From positions 230,814 through 294,813 of the forward strand of contig MNCI01011056.1 in the NCBI GenBank assembly GCA_015680685.1: a stretch of DNA of 64,000 bases. Direction: 5' to 3'. Below, one piece after another: positions 1-11,110 of this stretch (within the stretch, counting starts at the first letter, position 1; the number at the start of each line of letters is the position of its first letter). The notes beneath the pieces were generated by a model that had not been told where the DNA came from, did no database searches, and was given only the letters and a program-made list of their open reading frames with translations. This DNA comes from Gnetum montanum (taxonomy: Eukaryota; Streptophyta; Gnetopsida; Gnetales; Gnetaceae). Made by a program: the position numbers and the translations under genes.

Positions 1-1774
1 TCTTTGCTTGCTTGCTATTAACATGGCCAAGTTAGCATAACGAAGGTTAGCTAACCCCATGTACTCTTTTAGTTCCTCTATCTATAGGTCTTTATTGTTA
101 ACTTTCACCTGGTGGATGTGAGCATAATTGTTCAAGATGGGTTTCCAATCTAGGTTCTATGTTAAGATGGCACAAATTTAGGCCTTAGTCATATTGATCT
201 CCTTCTCATTGATTTGCTGATACATTTCCACCTGATTACAAAAGTGTTTCTTAAGCCTCTCATGCTTCTTAGCTTCATTTTGCCATGTGCTAATCTCAAT
301 GGTTAACTTTTGTCTACTCGCATGTACTTCCTCTATTGAGAAGGTTTAATTTTATCTTGCTAAGTGGCTCATATCTTGATTAACTTTCATTAGTTGTTCT
401 CTCAACTAATGGATGATTTCTTCTAGGATATTTTTTTGCTTTTCAATGTTTGTTAATTTGGTGTTGTTTGTAGTGAGCTATTTATTCTCTTCTTGTGCTA
501 CAATGAATGCCTTAGCATGTGTGTACACTTGTGCTTCTACTACTAAGCAATTCCACATTACTTTATCCTTCTTATTTTCTATTTTTTTTTCTACTCTAGT
601 AGGTGATTAATTTACTCTATTTTGAATTGTTCAAACTAGTTAGGTGCAATGAATTAAATTGGATCTTCATGTTCACCCTTCAGGATCAAGAGCTCCTTTT
701 GTAATATAAGGATTTTAGCTTTTGTGTGGTTCATATTGGTCTCTATCATGACCATCTAACCCATTATCATTATAAGTTCTAATTGCTCAATAGTGACATC
801 ACTTGGGATGTCAAAAATAGTAGTAATCACTTGTCTAGTCTACAAAAGTAGATCTAGTACATCCTCATGATCAACATGATTCATTGAGGTTCTGGCTAGC
901 ATTTGAGCATCTCTAGCTTTAGTTAGATTTGTTGGTGGCATAATAGGTACATTAAAATATTCCTTGATGTGATCTATGCTCACTTCTGTAGCTCCTATTG
1001 CATCTTGGTGCTGCAAAACCATAACTGTGGCTCCTTCTCCTATTTTAGATACCACTTGGAATGATGTAGAATTTTCAAAAATCTATTGTGACCATTGAGC
1101 CTCTCATCTTAATTATAAATATATTTTTCAACTTTGAGGATCTATGGAAACTATTGGTTAAATGGCACTATCGATCACTTTGTAGAGGTTGGCCTCCTGC
1201 CATGTTCCCTAACTAATAGTTTCTACAATTTATTACAGATGACTCATTAATGGCCTATAGTCCTATGGCAGCAATGCTATGGCTTGCTATTGCTACTACT
1301 ACCATTGACCATTGAGACCCACTTATTATTGTTGCTTAGACTATGTGGTTTCCTTAGCTTCTATTTCTTCCTCCACTTGATCTTTCTTTGGTGGTGTTGT
1401 CTTGATTATTTCAGCATATGAAGCATTTTGAGCTTTCTTGAGGACATCATTAGTGTACCCCAAGATTCTAGCATATTTGCACAACTTCCTAATTAGGCAA
1501 GAAAATTGAAGTATGATCTTCCATGCCTTCTTTTTTTTGAACTGCCTCTGAATTTCCATAAAATAGAGTTGTGCAGGATTGGCATTATATTATTCCATAA
1601 GGATTGCACTTCCTCTGGCCATATAGGTGGATATCTCATTGAGTCATTTGGACGGAAATAGGTGACATGTGCTAATTTTAAAATATATTCTTTCTTCTAG
1701 AGTTAGTTCATTGTACTTCTAGAGTTATTTGGATAGCAAAGGTTGGACTTGTAAGTAATGGGATAAACCATGAT
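1..1774 (-). pseudogene. Retroelement additional ORF (coiled-coil protein), degenerate, left part
   Basis: Read on the minus strand, this stretch gives broken open frames rich in Glu, Lys, Gln and Asn. The segment around 511-530 translates to VYTHAKA, matching the YTHAKAL of the 3' ORF in element A (about 9565-9590) in the same charged setting. From about 500 down to 180 the minus-strand translation is a heptad-like, coiled-coil-type sequence. It is therefore probably the extra ORF of an older Tat-like LTR retrotransposon, not a host gene. Stops and frameshifts occur throughout. The right part of the same ORF appears to lie beyond repeat B1, at 3455-4163. The function of such ORFs is unknown. 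Confidence 0.5.
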
Positions 1775-2049
1775 GGTGATTTCTCTATGGTCTCTTATGA
1801 AAAGGCTACTCTTGTAAAAAGAACAAGGAGGGATCTTTATTAGAAATGAGAGAGAGAGCATGTGGTGCTATCCAAATTCATTTGGCATGATGCCATATCA
1901 CATTTTTATTTCTTTTTTCTGCTTTTTGTTATTGCCTTTCATGAATTTTTGGTACTCATACTCGATATTGCCATTTTCCATCAACCGTGAAATGATTTAT
2001 GGTGATTTTGGACATGTATGGGAGATGCTTTGTTTTCAAAAAATATATA

Positions 2050-3453
2050 TATTCATGGAATAGTTATCCCTTGAATACTTGTCAACTATAGCTTATATTG
2101 TTATAGTTGTAACTTCCCATGGAAGTTGTAACTTCCTATGATAGTTACAAAAACATTTCCATGATATTTGTTGCCAAGAAAACACTTGGCAAGCATAGCT
2201 TAAATCTCTAATAACTTCCTATGAAAGTTATAACTTCTTAGGGTGGTTATGAATTAATTCCCTCGATATTTGTAATCCATCTCAACTCTTCATGATGATT
2301 GTAACTACCCTAAAGTTACTATAAAAGGGCCTTAATGATAGAATTTAGGCATGGGGGAAGAATTTGGAAGAAGTAACTTTGAAGAATATTAAATATTACT
2401 TATAAGATAGCATGCTAAAGACATCAATTCAGTTGCTTTTTTTTCTTGATATAGTGAGTTCATTTTTTCCTATTTCGTTTTAGTTACTTAGTTAATAGTT
2501 TAGATAGTATCATGCTTGGCATTTAATTTTGATATTTTTCTAGGTTTGAAATATAAAAGCTTATGTTGTAGAAAAGCACCGTGAGCAAATTAATAGTAAT
2601 GTCTTGAAGAAAATGCCTATTTGAGTTTAGGGAATCTAGAAAATCTTTGATACTTTGAAATGACTAAAATAGCTTCTTTATTTTTAAAGTTTATTGCCTT
2701 CATATTAAAAGCTTGAAATTGTCAAATTTCTCTGAAAGTTCTATTTTTTGCAATTCTTGATCAATTTTAACTAGCCAAATAGAAACTTGTACTTTGTCAT
2801 TTACAAAGTGTTTTGGTAGGTAAATAGAGTGTCTTTTATGAACATTCTTGTTGAGCTCAAAAGGTTTAGACAATTCGTAATAGATTGAATTGGAATAGCT
2901 TTATTGTGATGTGTTTACTCATGTTAATTTATCTTGCTTAAATGTTTGAGATTCCACAAAAACCTACTTTCTTTTATTTTCTCTTTCTAAAACCCATTAA
3001 AGTTTTCTCTATTTCTAGTTTTCATGTGGAGTTTTCTATCTAGGAAAAATTAGGAGTAGATTGACAAAATTGTGCTCAAATGTTTTTGTGAAACTTGACT
3101 TGTTACAAGTAACGCACTATAGGGACCATATAGACTAAGAAACTTGACAAAAAATAAACCTTCAACAAATTATAGTATTTCACAAAGTTAGCTAAATTTA
3201 TTTTATGATAACTAGTTATAGTTTCATGCATAACCCAATGATTTTAACATTTACAATAGCAAATACATACTCACATTTAATTAGTTTCATAATGAGTAAG
3301 TCTATTTAGAGGTATTTGGACCTTGGTGTTTCCAAAGACTAGCAAGCACCTAAACCCTATTTGAAGAACATCTTCACATCCCATGACTCCCAAGGTTTCA
3401 AGACTAGAGGCCCAATGTTGGCAGTCCCAAATGGTCACCAACAAATATCAGAT
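2050..3453 (+). repeat. LTR-like repeat B1 (inverted relative of B2)
   Basis: This AT-rich, non-coding stretch matches the reverse complement of 19938-21240 over most of its length, with numerous differences. Shared landmarks are a TATA-like CTATAAAAG near 2330, several GTAGTTA/AGTTATAAC-type motifs upstream of it, and a right end containing GGTCACCAA, seen as TTGGTGACC in B2. The TATA position suggests a plus-oriented LTR with a long region downstream, but I could not fix a 5' TG end or a target duplication. A solo LTR or another repeat type remains possible. Confidence 0.55.
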
Positions 3454-3454
3454 A

Positions 3455-4163
3455 GAGACTCTCTCTATGTTAACCATATCATCTTTCTCTTTATTGTGCT
3501 AGAATTCGTATGTCTTCCCTAGATACCATTCACCATTGTTTGATAGAATGGGCCATAGTGGTGGTGCTTGGATTTTCATCTTTACCTCATTTTGAACAAA
3601 TTTCAAAAATGGACCAAACTTCATTTCACAATCACTATGATCAAAAGTGATTTCTCCTAGATGGTTTGGAGGCATTCTTGTGACAGCATGAGACACTGTC
3701 CTTATTCTTGCTATCCTTCTACCTCTACTTGGACCAAGCATCCTGTAGTAGGGGTTTCTTGATCAATACTAAAGAACTGAGCCTCCTACTCTACATGTTT
3801 TGCTTGGGTCTCTTGTTCCCCTATTTGGCCTCTCCCACAACCTCTTGGTCTCTTGCTTACTAGTTGTGGAAGTTTACCAAGTGCTCCTCTCTTTACGACC
3901 ATCTACAATCAATCAAGGGTTTGGAGTTCCTAAAGTGTCCTCATAAAGTCTTAATAGTTATATACCTTACTCATACCCTTAGTTACATTAAGTTGTTAGT
4001 TCATTATGATTACATAGCTAGCAAATTTTCAAAAATTAACCACATTATCACTTTTCTATGGATTAAGATAATTGGTGTGGTTAATTAGGAGTCTTATTAA
4101 AGTTGTTTGGCCTTAACATGAATGATTTTCTTTACAAATTCTTATTACTTTACTTTAAACTTA
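3455..4163 (-). pseudogene. Retroelement additional ORF, degenerate, right part
   Basis: The minus strand has an 80-codon open stretch at 3499-3741 containing EWYLGKTYEF. Just downstream the DNA reads CACAATAAAGA...ATGGTTAACAT. Element A carries the same arrangement on the plus strand at about 9300-9370, with WYLGE followed by a histidine- and asparagine-containing stretch and MVNI. This is therefore the same retroelement-encoded extra protein, in the older element that A landed in. Upstream on the minus strand (3742-4163) nothing recognisable remains. The ORF is cut by repeat B1 on one side and by element A on the other. Confidence 0.5.
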
Positions 4164-4168
4164 CCCTT

Positions 4169-5114
4169 TGATGAGACACGTTTCGCACAAGCTGCGATAT
4201 CGCGTACGTGATATCACATCCGTCGCGATATCGCATCCGTCGCGATATCGCATCCCCCATGATATCACGTCTTCCCCTGCGATATCGCATACACGATATT
4301 GCAATGCACTGCCATATCTATAAATAAGAGGTAGCTCTCCCTTTTTTTGCATCCCAGTTTTAGAGTAGCGAAGCTCTGGTAGTTTGATCCCTCCAGAGTT
4401 AGATTTTTTCCCATGTCTACCCGTAGTGTGGTGAATGTAATTGTACGGTGTCTTTATTCGAGTGTGTTGTACTTGGACACGCACATGACCGAAAATAAAG
4501 ATCGAGATTACTTTATCATTGCAGCATTCACTTTTTCATTTATTTATTTGTTATTTATTTAATGTTATTTACTGTTTTCTCTCTCTCACCCTTAAATTCC
4601 TAGAAGCAGAACGAGTACGACTTGATTACATGCATTTAAGTGTGACTACTTGGTAGCCCAGTGGTGTAGCTAGGATCTACGCTTGGTAACCCAGTGGAAT
4701 ATTTGGGATCTACGCTTGGTAATCCCAGTGACGTACATAGGATCTATGCTTGGTAGTTCCAGTGGTAGTTGTGCACGAAGTCCAAGATGTGTATGGTTGA
4801 TCAAGGAATTGGTTGCTCGTCGCACTTAGACTAGATTAGGATCTCTTACCCTTTCCCTCTTAGATTAGTTTAGTTAATATTATTTTCCATTGCCATTAGG
4901 AGTAGCGTTAGAATTAGGAACACACCATACACCTCATCTGGACTAAACCATACGTGAAAAATATACAATACTAGTCTAGGTGGGAAGATAGTGAACTGCA
5001 ACCTAAGGCTAACTATCTAGGAGCCACAACTAGTCCATCTGCAGAGTTTGACCGGATCACACGTACATGCTCGTATTCGTATGGTTGAGTGTAGGGGTAC
5101 CTCACCACTCATCA
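4169..5114 (+). repeat. 5' LTR of element A
   Basis: This LTR runs from TGATGAGACACG to CTCATCA and is followed after one base by the primer binding site. It aligns along its whole length with 9887-10783. The main size difference is about 45 bp of GATATC-palindrome sequence near its start that the 3' LTR lacks. A TATA box (TATAAATA) lies at 4319-4326. Several CCCAGTGG-containing repeats lie at about 4655-4770. Confidence 0.92.
4190..4305 (+). promoter_or_regulatory. Cluster of GATATC palindromes in U3 of element A, followed by TATA box
   Basis: At least six copies of GCGATATCGC or GTGATATCAC-like palindromes are packed just upstream of the TATAAATA at 4319. The 3' LTR retains a shorter set at 9925-9972. 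The placement immediately upstream of TATA suggests regulatory sites for transcription from the LTR, but this is inference. Confidence 0.5.
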
Positions 5115-5115
5115 T

Positions 5116-5133
5116 TGGCGCCGTTGCCAGGGA
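5116..5133 (+). other. Primer binding site, tRNA-Asp type (element A)
   Basis: The sequence TGGCGCCGTTGCCAGGGA starts one base after the 5' LTR. It matches the reverse complement of the usual plant tRNA-Asp 3' end (TGGCGCCGTTGCCGGGGA) at 17 of 18 positions. This primer is typical of Athila/Tat gypsy elements. Confidence 0.9.
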
Positions 5134-5263
5134 TGGTGCTAGTTATCTAGATTAGTTATATCATACAAGGTCACTATAAAGGACTTAACGATATATCTTT
5201 TAGAAAGAAATGATATAATATATAATTATTAAAAGTCACATGTAATTCACATACAACTTCACA

Positions 5264-7245
5264 ATGCCTCTCCTACAAGATAATAATAATGCCACACTTA
5301 GTGATGAAGTTCATTGGAGAACCAATGAGCTATATGATGATGAAGGTTGGAGTATACAACCTGAAGTGGGAGTTTCTTCTAAACATGAACAAAAACAACA
5401 TCATCACAACACACGAAAGACTAACTTATTTGATGACGATGAACCCCCACTGGCCACTACAAGCTTAATGCAAATACAAGAGGCTATTCAAATCTCACGT
5501 AGGCATTGTAAAGAGAGCTGTCTACCCAGGCTCGATTTAAACAACTTTCCCAAATTTTTAGGAGGCTATGACTTAGATCCGCATCAACATTTACTAGCCT
5601 TCTACGATTCTTGCACATGGAATAACATTGATAAAAGTTGGAAAAAACTTAAGCTCTTTCCTATGACACTCATTGATCAAGCTAAAGTATGGTATAGATC
5701 GTTAAAACCAACTTTGATACGACGCTGGTCAACCATGGTAGAAGTTTTTAATGAAAGATATCAAACTATGCTAGAGTGTCAGCCTTGAGGAAACAAATCC
5801 AAGAATGGAAACAAACAAAACATGAACCCTTGGACATGGCCTTAGAAAGATACTACGCACTGTTAAACAACTATCCAGGTCATGGGTTTTCCGAGGAACG
5901 GCTAATGTATCATATCATTGATGGGCTACGTAATGAAACAAGAGAGACCTTAGGAATGTATGCCCAAGGTCAACTATACAACCTACGAACCCATCAAATT
6001 CAAGAGCTTATTCAAAGGGTTGTAAAATAAGAAGGAGAATTAGCTAGATGGGAGAGTGTTGAAAAACATCAACGGGACCAAAATATTAACTCAACAAAGG
6101 TCCATGATCATAACAAGGAGAGATCAACAAATCTCAAGGTTGAAACATCATCGTTGCCAATACAACAATAGTTAGAAGAAGCTGAGGAAAAGATCAATAA
6201 GATGTTGGAATGGATGAATAAAAAATGTGGGGAATATATCAATATCATTGGAGAGAGAGTTTTGACAATCCAAGAAGCAGGACAAAACATTAGACATTTG
6301 GAAAGAAAGAACAAAGGGAATAAGTGCTCAACTACTAATCATATGTATGAATGCAACATATGCCTATACGATCACCCCAAGGGCCAATGCCCAATATTGT
6401 TACATGTACATGAGCATTGGGGAAACACGTTACATCTAGAGTTTGTACAGAGATATTGTGTTCGATCACAGTGGCAACAATCCCAGTCATGGGGGAGACC
6501 ACCCTTAGATTGGAGACACCCTTCACATTTTCCGAACTCGAATGCTTATCACGTTCAACATCATGTTTCTCCATTTGGGCCTCCATACTCTATCTCACCA
6601 CAATACCATTCTCCACAATACTATCAACCCATACCTCCAACACAACCACCACCTTGTGCATCTTATCCTCCTCCTAACTTTCAACATTCTTATCCTTTCC
6701 CTCCTTTCACAATGCCACCAACTATTCCTAAGGTGTTTGTGCCATAGCAACAACCCATGAACAACACTTGTGCCACTGCTACTAACAATAGTAAAGAGCC
6801 TCCTCAACATCAAAGGCATCCTTTCTTTAAACACAGCCATAGGAAGGGATAACATAACTCTGAGGCCACTACATCTTCCAACCTAGCACAAGTCCCACAA
6901 TGTGGTGCACCCTTACCTTCAAACCCAACGCCTCATGTAACTTCATCATGGCTACCAACTTACACTCCAACAACCAAAAGGCCCAATGAACACAACCATG
7001 GGAGGCATCAGTCCAATCCTTGCATACCATCTAATGGTCATAAATATCATAGTGGGTCAACTCATTATCTGGGAACTACATCGTATGAAGTGCCCCACTC
7101 TGTTTATTACAAAGTGTGTGAAATCCAAGGTGATAAGTATGGACCAGCTTCAATATTTCCAATATGCAAGGATCCTCAATTTCAATTTATTAATCCTTGC
7201 CATACTCAACCATTTAGTTATGGGGGATACCCCCCATTTCAATAG
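5264..7245 (+). pseudogene. gag: gag polyprotein of element A (degenerate)
   Basis: This region encodes the nucleocapsid-type structural protein of the retrotransposon. The first open part (5264-5788) contains PRLDLNNFPKF and KLFPMTLIDQAKVWYRSL, the typical start of the retrotransposon gag domain (PF03732-like). The frame then shifts near 5776-5788. It continues with the helical gag part (to 6030), a zinc-knuckle variant CNICLYDHPKGQC (CX2CX3HX4C) near 6350-6390, and a Pro/Tyr/His-rich C-terminal region ending at TAG 7243-7245. In-frame stops lie at 6028, 6169, 6745 and 6850. The start chosen is the first ATG after the primer site that opens this frame. The full product would be about 660 residues, usual for Tat/Athila gag. 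No protease follows. Confidence 0.85.
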
Positions 7246-9084
7246 TAAGAAGGATTAATAAATAATTTTCATTTTCTTTAATTTTTCAACTTTTTGTTTT
7301 TCAATTTTTCATTTTTCAACTTTTCATTTTATCTTTTTGTGTGTTTTGTATTTTCACATTTTTGTAAGTAATCTCATCTATGAATGAAACACTCATGTGG
7401 ATCGTTGGTTGAGGTGTGTTCTATGTTATTAAGTCATGAGTGGTCAATTATTTGGAACAGTGAGCCCATTACACCCACTCATCCACTCTACAAATAAGAG
7501 GTTCTGTTCGAGGGTACAGTGATATTCTTGAAATTTCTAAACTTAAAATTAATTTTGTGTTCATTATACCCAGAATAAACAAGGATGAACCAAGAGGGAA
7601 TGGTTAGAGTGTGACATCAAGGGGACTTGTGGATTCTCTTTGGTGACCTCTATGGGAGTTATCATGCAATATGGTTGTACTAAGATCCTTGTAGATCTAA
7701 TGAAAAATGGGAGTAAGAGTAATCAAAAGGGCACTTAAAAACTCAAAAGCTATTCTAGGGGGTCCCACTAGAAATACATGCACCCATGCATAAAGGTTGG
7801 CGGCTTCTATGGATTCAGTAAAGTGAAAAAGAAAAAAAAGAAAAGAGAAAAAGAAAAAAAAGTACGATAAAATAAAAATCACTCCTCCCTCGTACTAAAT
7901 GCCAAGTGATCATACGCCTTGTTGTTATGGTACTCTCATAGTTTTTCATCATGGGATGAAACAATGTGATGTCACTGATAAAAGCATGGACTTGGTCCTG
8001 ATCTTGGAACGACAGGTTAATGACACATTAATCACGCTTTACACGTAGGATTTATTGTGCCCTGGGTTAGATACCTCATGTCCTGATCTCTACGATCCCT
8101 TTCTCTACTTCATCTCATCTCACTGTTCATGTAATTGTAGCTCGTGACCCATGTAATATAAAATTTTCATCTCATTCTGGTGAGAGTTACATGTGTGTGT
8201 TTTGTGGAGTTAGTGCAGATTACAATTAACCCTTCTAGTGTCCACAGACACTTTAAGTGTGATTACACAAGGGCATAATAGGTTGAAACTTGCTTTGGGG
8301 AGGACCCACTAGTGTAATTTTGTTGTAATCTTCATTGATTCTCTAGCTAGAACACACAATTTCTTACCCTCAGCTTAATTTTTCATAATTTTCTTTTCCT
8401 TATTACCATCACATAGCCTTTTTCTCTACCATCCGAGGTCCTTATTGATTAATTCCACACCATCAAAATTTTCATGCCTTCAGAACTAGTTGAATTACCC
8501 TAGAACCCTTTAACAATCATTCAAATGTCCTTAGTTTATATTGTTTAATTTCAAAGAAATATTAAAAATTTGGTACATTCTCTAAGTGCCCTAACTTCAA
8601 TAAAAATATATATACATGACCCCCCTGTGCTAATCAACATTATTTGCAACTATTCATGCAGGGGAAGTTTTTCAAATTTCTCTCTATGACTTGCGATTGT
8701 GCATCCCTTGGTTCCATATCCATAACTCACTTGCTGGTACTCCTATTTTCATTTCGTCTGAACCTACTTGACCCAGGAGTGTCCGCTTAGTCATGGGGGA
8801 GGGGGCACATGCTGAATAGTGCATAGATTTTTTGAAATTAATTGTCACCCAAAGGACATCTTTAAGGGTAATTAGTTCTAAAATTAAGAATAGAATATGT
8901 CAAAAATAATTTTATCCCCTTAGCTATACCAAAAAATTAAATTTGGAAACCACCTAAGCAAAGAGGACTCAACATTATAATATTTCAGGGACATGTTCTT
9001 CCAATAATTAACATCACATGGAAATAAAGTAAATCTATTAAGGCAAGCAGTAAGGTATAACCTAACTTTGGTAACAACCTTACT
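7246..9084 (+). other. Non-coding interior of element A with conserved block and purine tracts
   Basis: This part has no credible ORF. A T-rich stretch (7260-7350) is followed by a block (about 7430-7700) that recurs in C, G and H. Its landmarks are AATAAGAGGTTCT at about 7493 and GAACCAAGAGGGAATG then GTGTGACATCAAGGGGA at about 7588-7624. A purine tract (7818-7862) follows. Near 8794 there is a second polypurine-like run, TCATGGGGGAGGGGG, about 1.1 kb before the tract used at the 3' LTR. Confidence 0.65.
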
Positions 9085-9709
9085 AATAATTGGTCCCGTG
9101 TGATTGCAGATGACCTCGAAATGCGGACAACAGGAAGGTCCTGCTCAAGGTGTGATCGAACAATCTCGAAGAGGTGAAAGACAAGATCCTGCCAGACAAC
9201 ATGCAGAATAGGAGAAATTATCATTCAATGTTCATCAAGAAGATCCTCCTAATATATGGTCTGGGTAGGCAGAAGCAGGAGACACCCTCTCTAAAAGTGG
9301 TGCCTGGTACTTAGGGGAAACGTAGCAATTTTGGCACAATAAAGAAGAAGGCACCATGGTTAACATTTGTGGTGTGACTATTGATTTCTCTATTGAAGCG
9401 ATTTCGGCAGTATTAAACCTTCTAAACATAGGGCCAAAGGTTTCTTAGAACCAGCTGGACACTTTCAGAACCAAGCAACTTAATAATAAACTATTGATAG
9501 AGAATAAAAGGATGGCAAAAGAAAAAGAGAAGGCTGATTGGGATGCCTCTATGACACAAGTGAAAACTTACACACATGCCAAGGCACTCAAGGCCTTACA
9601 AGAGGATAAAATCAAGGCCATACTTCAACACCATCAATTTCCAAGACCTGGAGCACAAGAAAATGGAAAGACACCCATGGAGGAGCCACTTCCACAAGGA
9701 ACTACATGA
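9085..9709 (+). pseudogene. Additional 3' ORF of element A (charged, coiled-coil-type)
   Basis: A frame with stops can be followed from about 9085. It contains GAWYLGET at about 9298, MVNICGVTIDFSIEA at about 9355-9400, and then a continuous open frame 9494-9709 rich in Lys and Glu with YTHAKALKALQEDK. The same protein is recognisable on the minus strand at 3499-3741 (WYLGK) and 1-660 (YTHAKA). Extra ORFs between gag/pol and the 3' LTR are known in the Tat lineage of plant gypsy elements, and their role is not established. Here it is too short and broken to be functional. Confidence 0.55.
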
Positions 9710-9874
9710 GTTCCAAATTTTTTGTAAATATTCTATGTGTTTTGTCTTTGTTTTGTTTTCTTTCCACACTGCGGCATCATCCCATTTCTTTTTCCTGTTA
9801 ATAATCCCATACCTATCCACTATGTAATCAATGAAGCTTATTCTCCTTGTAACTCGAGGACGAGTTTTTAATCA

Positions 9875-9886
9875 GTCGTGGGGGTA
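9875..9886 (+). other. Polypurine tract of element A (weak)
   Basis: GTCGTGGGGGTA lies directly before the 3' LTR. It is a short G-run that would prime plus-strand synthesis. It is poorer in purines than usual. Confidence 0.6.
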
Positions 9887-10783
9887 TGATGAGACGCGTT
9901 TTGCACAAGCTGCAATATCACATCCCCCGCGATATCGCATCTTCCCCTGCGATATCGCGTACACGATATCGTAGTGCACCACCATATCTATAAATAAGAG
10001 GTGGCTCTCCCTTGTTTCGCATCCCAGTTTTAGAGTAGTGAAGCTCTGGTAGTTTGATCCCTCGAGAGTTAGATTTTTTCTCGTGTCTGCCTGTAGTGTG
10101 GTGAATGTAATTGTACGGTGTCTTTATTCGAGTGTGTCGTACTTGGACACGTACATGACCGGCAATAAAGATCAAGATTACTTCATCATTGCAGCATTCA
10201 CTTTGTCATTTATTATTTTTTATTTATTTAATATTATTTACTATTTTCTCTCTCTCACCCTTAAACTCCTAGAAGCGGAACGAGTACGACTTGGTTACGA
10301 GCATTTAAGTGTGACTATTTGATAGCCCAGTGGTGTAGCTAGAATCTACGCTTGGTAACCCAGTGGCATATTTGGGATCTGTGCTTGGTAATCCCAGTGG
10401 CGTACCTAGGATCTATGCTTAGTAGTCCCAGTGCTAGTCGTGCACGAAGTCCAAGATGTGTACGGTTGATCAAGGAATTAGTTGCTCATCGTACTTAGGC
10501 TAGATTAGGCTCTCTTACCCTTTCCCTCTTAGCTTAGTTTAGTTAATATTATTTTCCATTGCCATCAGGAGTAGCGTTAGAATTAGGAACACATCATACA
10601 ACTCATCTGGACTAAACCATACATGACAAATATACAATACTAGTCCAAGTGGGAAGACAACGAACTATGACCTAAGGCTAACTATCTAGGTGTCACAACT
10701 AGTCCATCTGCGGAGTTCGACCGGATCACGCTTACACACTCATATTCGTATGGTTGAGTGTAGGGGTACCTTGCCACTCATCA
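9887..10783 (+). repeat. 3' LTR of element A
   Basis: This LTR runs from TGATGAGACGCG to CTCATCA and is followed by the target duplication CCCTT. The TATA box is at 9989-9996. It aligns fully with 4169-5114. Many of the differences are C/T or G/A, consistent with decay of methylated cytosines. Confidence 0.92.
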
Positions 10784-10788
10784 CCCTT

Positions 10789-11110
10789 ATAATCCCTTCT
10801 AGCATTAATGATTTCAAAAGATTTACTCAGATATTCCTCACTATTAGGTTTTCCATGACTAAGATGAGCACTTAGGGATCAGATAGAGTCGAAATTCGTG
10901 AGAATTGAAGCAATAATGTGCAAGTTATGGCATGGGAAAGCTAGGAGGTTAGAGCTTAAATCATAGAAGAAAAATGAAAAATTCTCCCTAGGCTTCAAAT
11001 GTGAAATGTGAAAAAAATCACTAAGTGTCCACCTATATAAAGATTTAATAGACTTCGATATCCAATATCGAAGGGGCTTTGATATTAAAGAGATCTGATA
11101 TTGAAAGGCC
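10789..11110 (-). repeat. LTR-like fragment with GATATC motifs and TATA, minus strand
   Basis: On the minus strand, GATATC/AATATC motifs (11048-11105) are followed by TTTATATAGG near 11035. This is the order seen in the U3 of elements A and E. It is probably a piece of an LTR from the older element that A entered. The sequence does not clearly match the C LTR at 16162-17021, so its owner is uncertain. Confidence 0.4.

Larger units (their letters stand above)
4169..10783 (+). mobile_element. Element A: complete LTR retrotransposon, gag plus extra ORF, no pol seen
   Basis: This is a 6615-bp element bounded by the direct repeat CCCTT (4164-4168 and 10784-10788). It has a 946-bp 5' LTR, an 897-bp 3' LTR, a primer binding site at 5116-5133 and a G-run before the 3' LTR. 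Both LTRs start TGATGAG and end CTCATCA. The interior holds a gag-like ORF (5264-7245), a non-coding part and an extra 3' ORF (about 9085-9709). I found no protease, reverse transcriptase or integrase motifs, so it is probably non-autonomous and would have been mobilised by a related Tat/Athila-like element. The LTRs differ at several percent of sites, mostly transitions, so the insertion is not recent. Confidence 0.9.

Noticed and set aside
4161-4484. 107-codon minus-strand ORF
   Set aside because: It lies inside the LTR of element A, recurs in the other LTR and has no familiar domain.
6108-6855. Several minus-strand and alternative-frame ORFs over the gag of A
   Set aside because: They are shadows of the Pro/His-rich gag frame.
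10789-11110. 3' LTR of element C
   Set aside because: It has the GATATC and TATA layout but does not align convincingly with the C LTR at 16162-17021, so ownership is left open.
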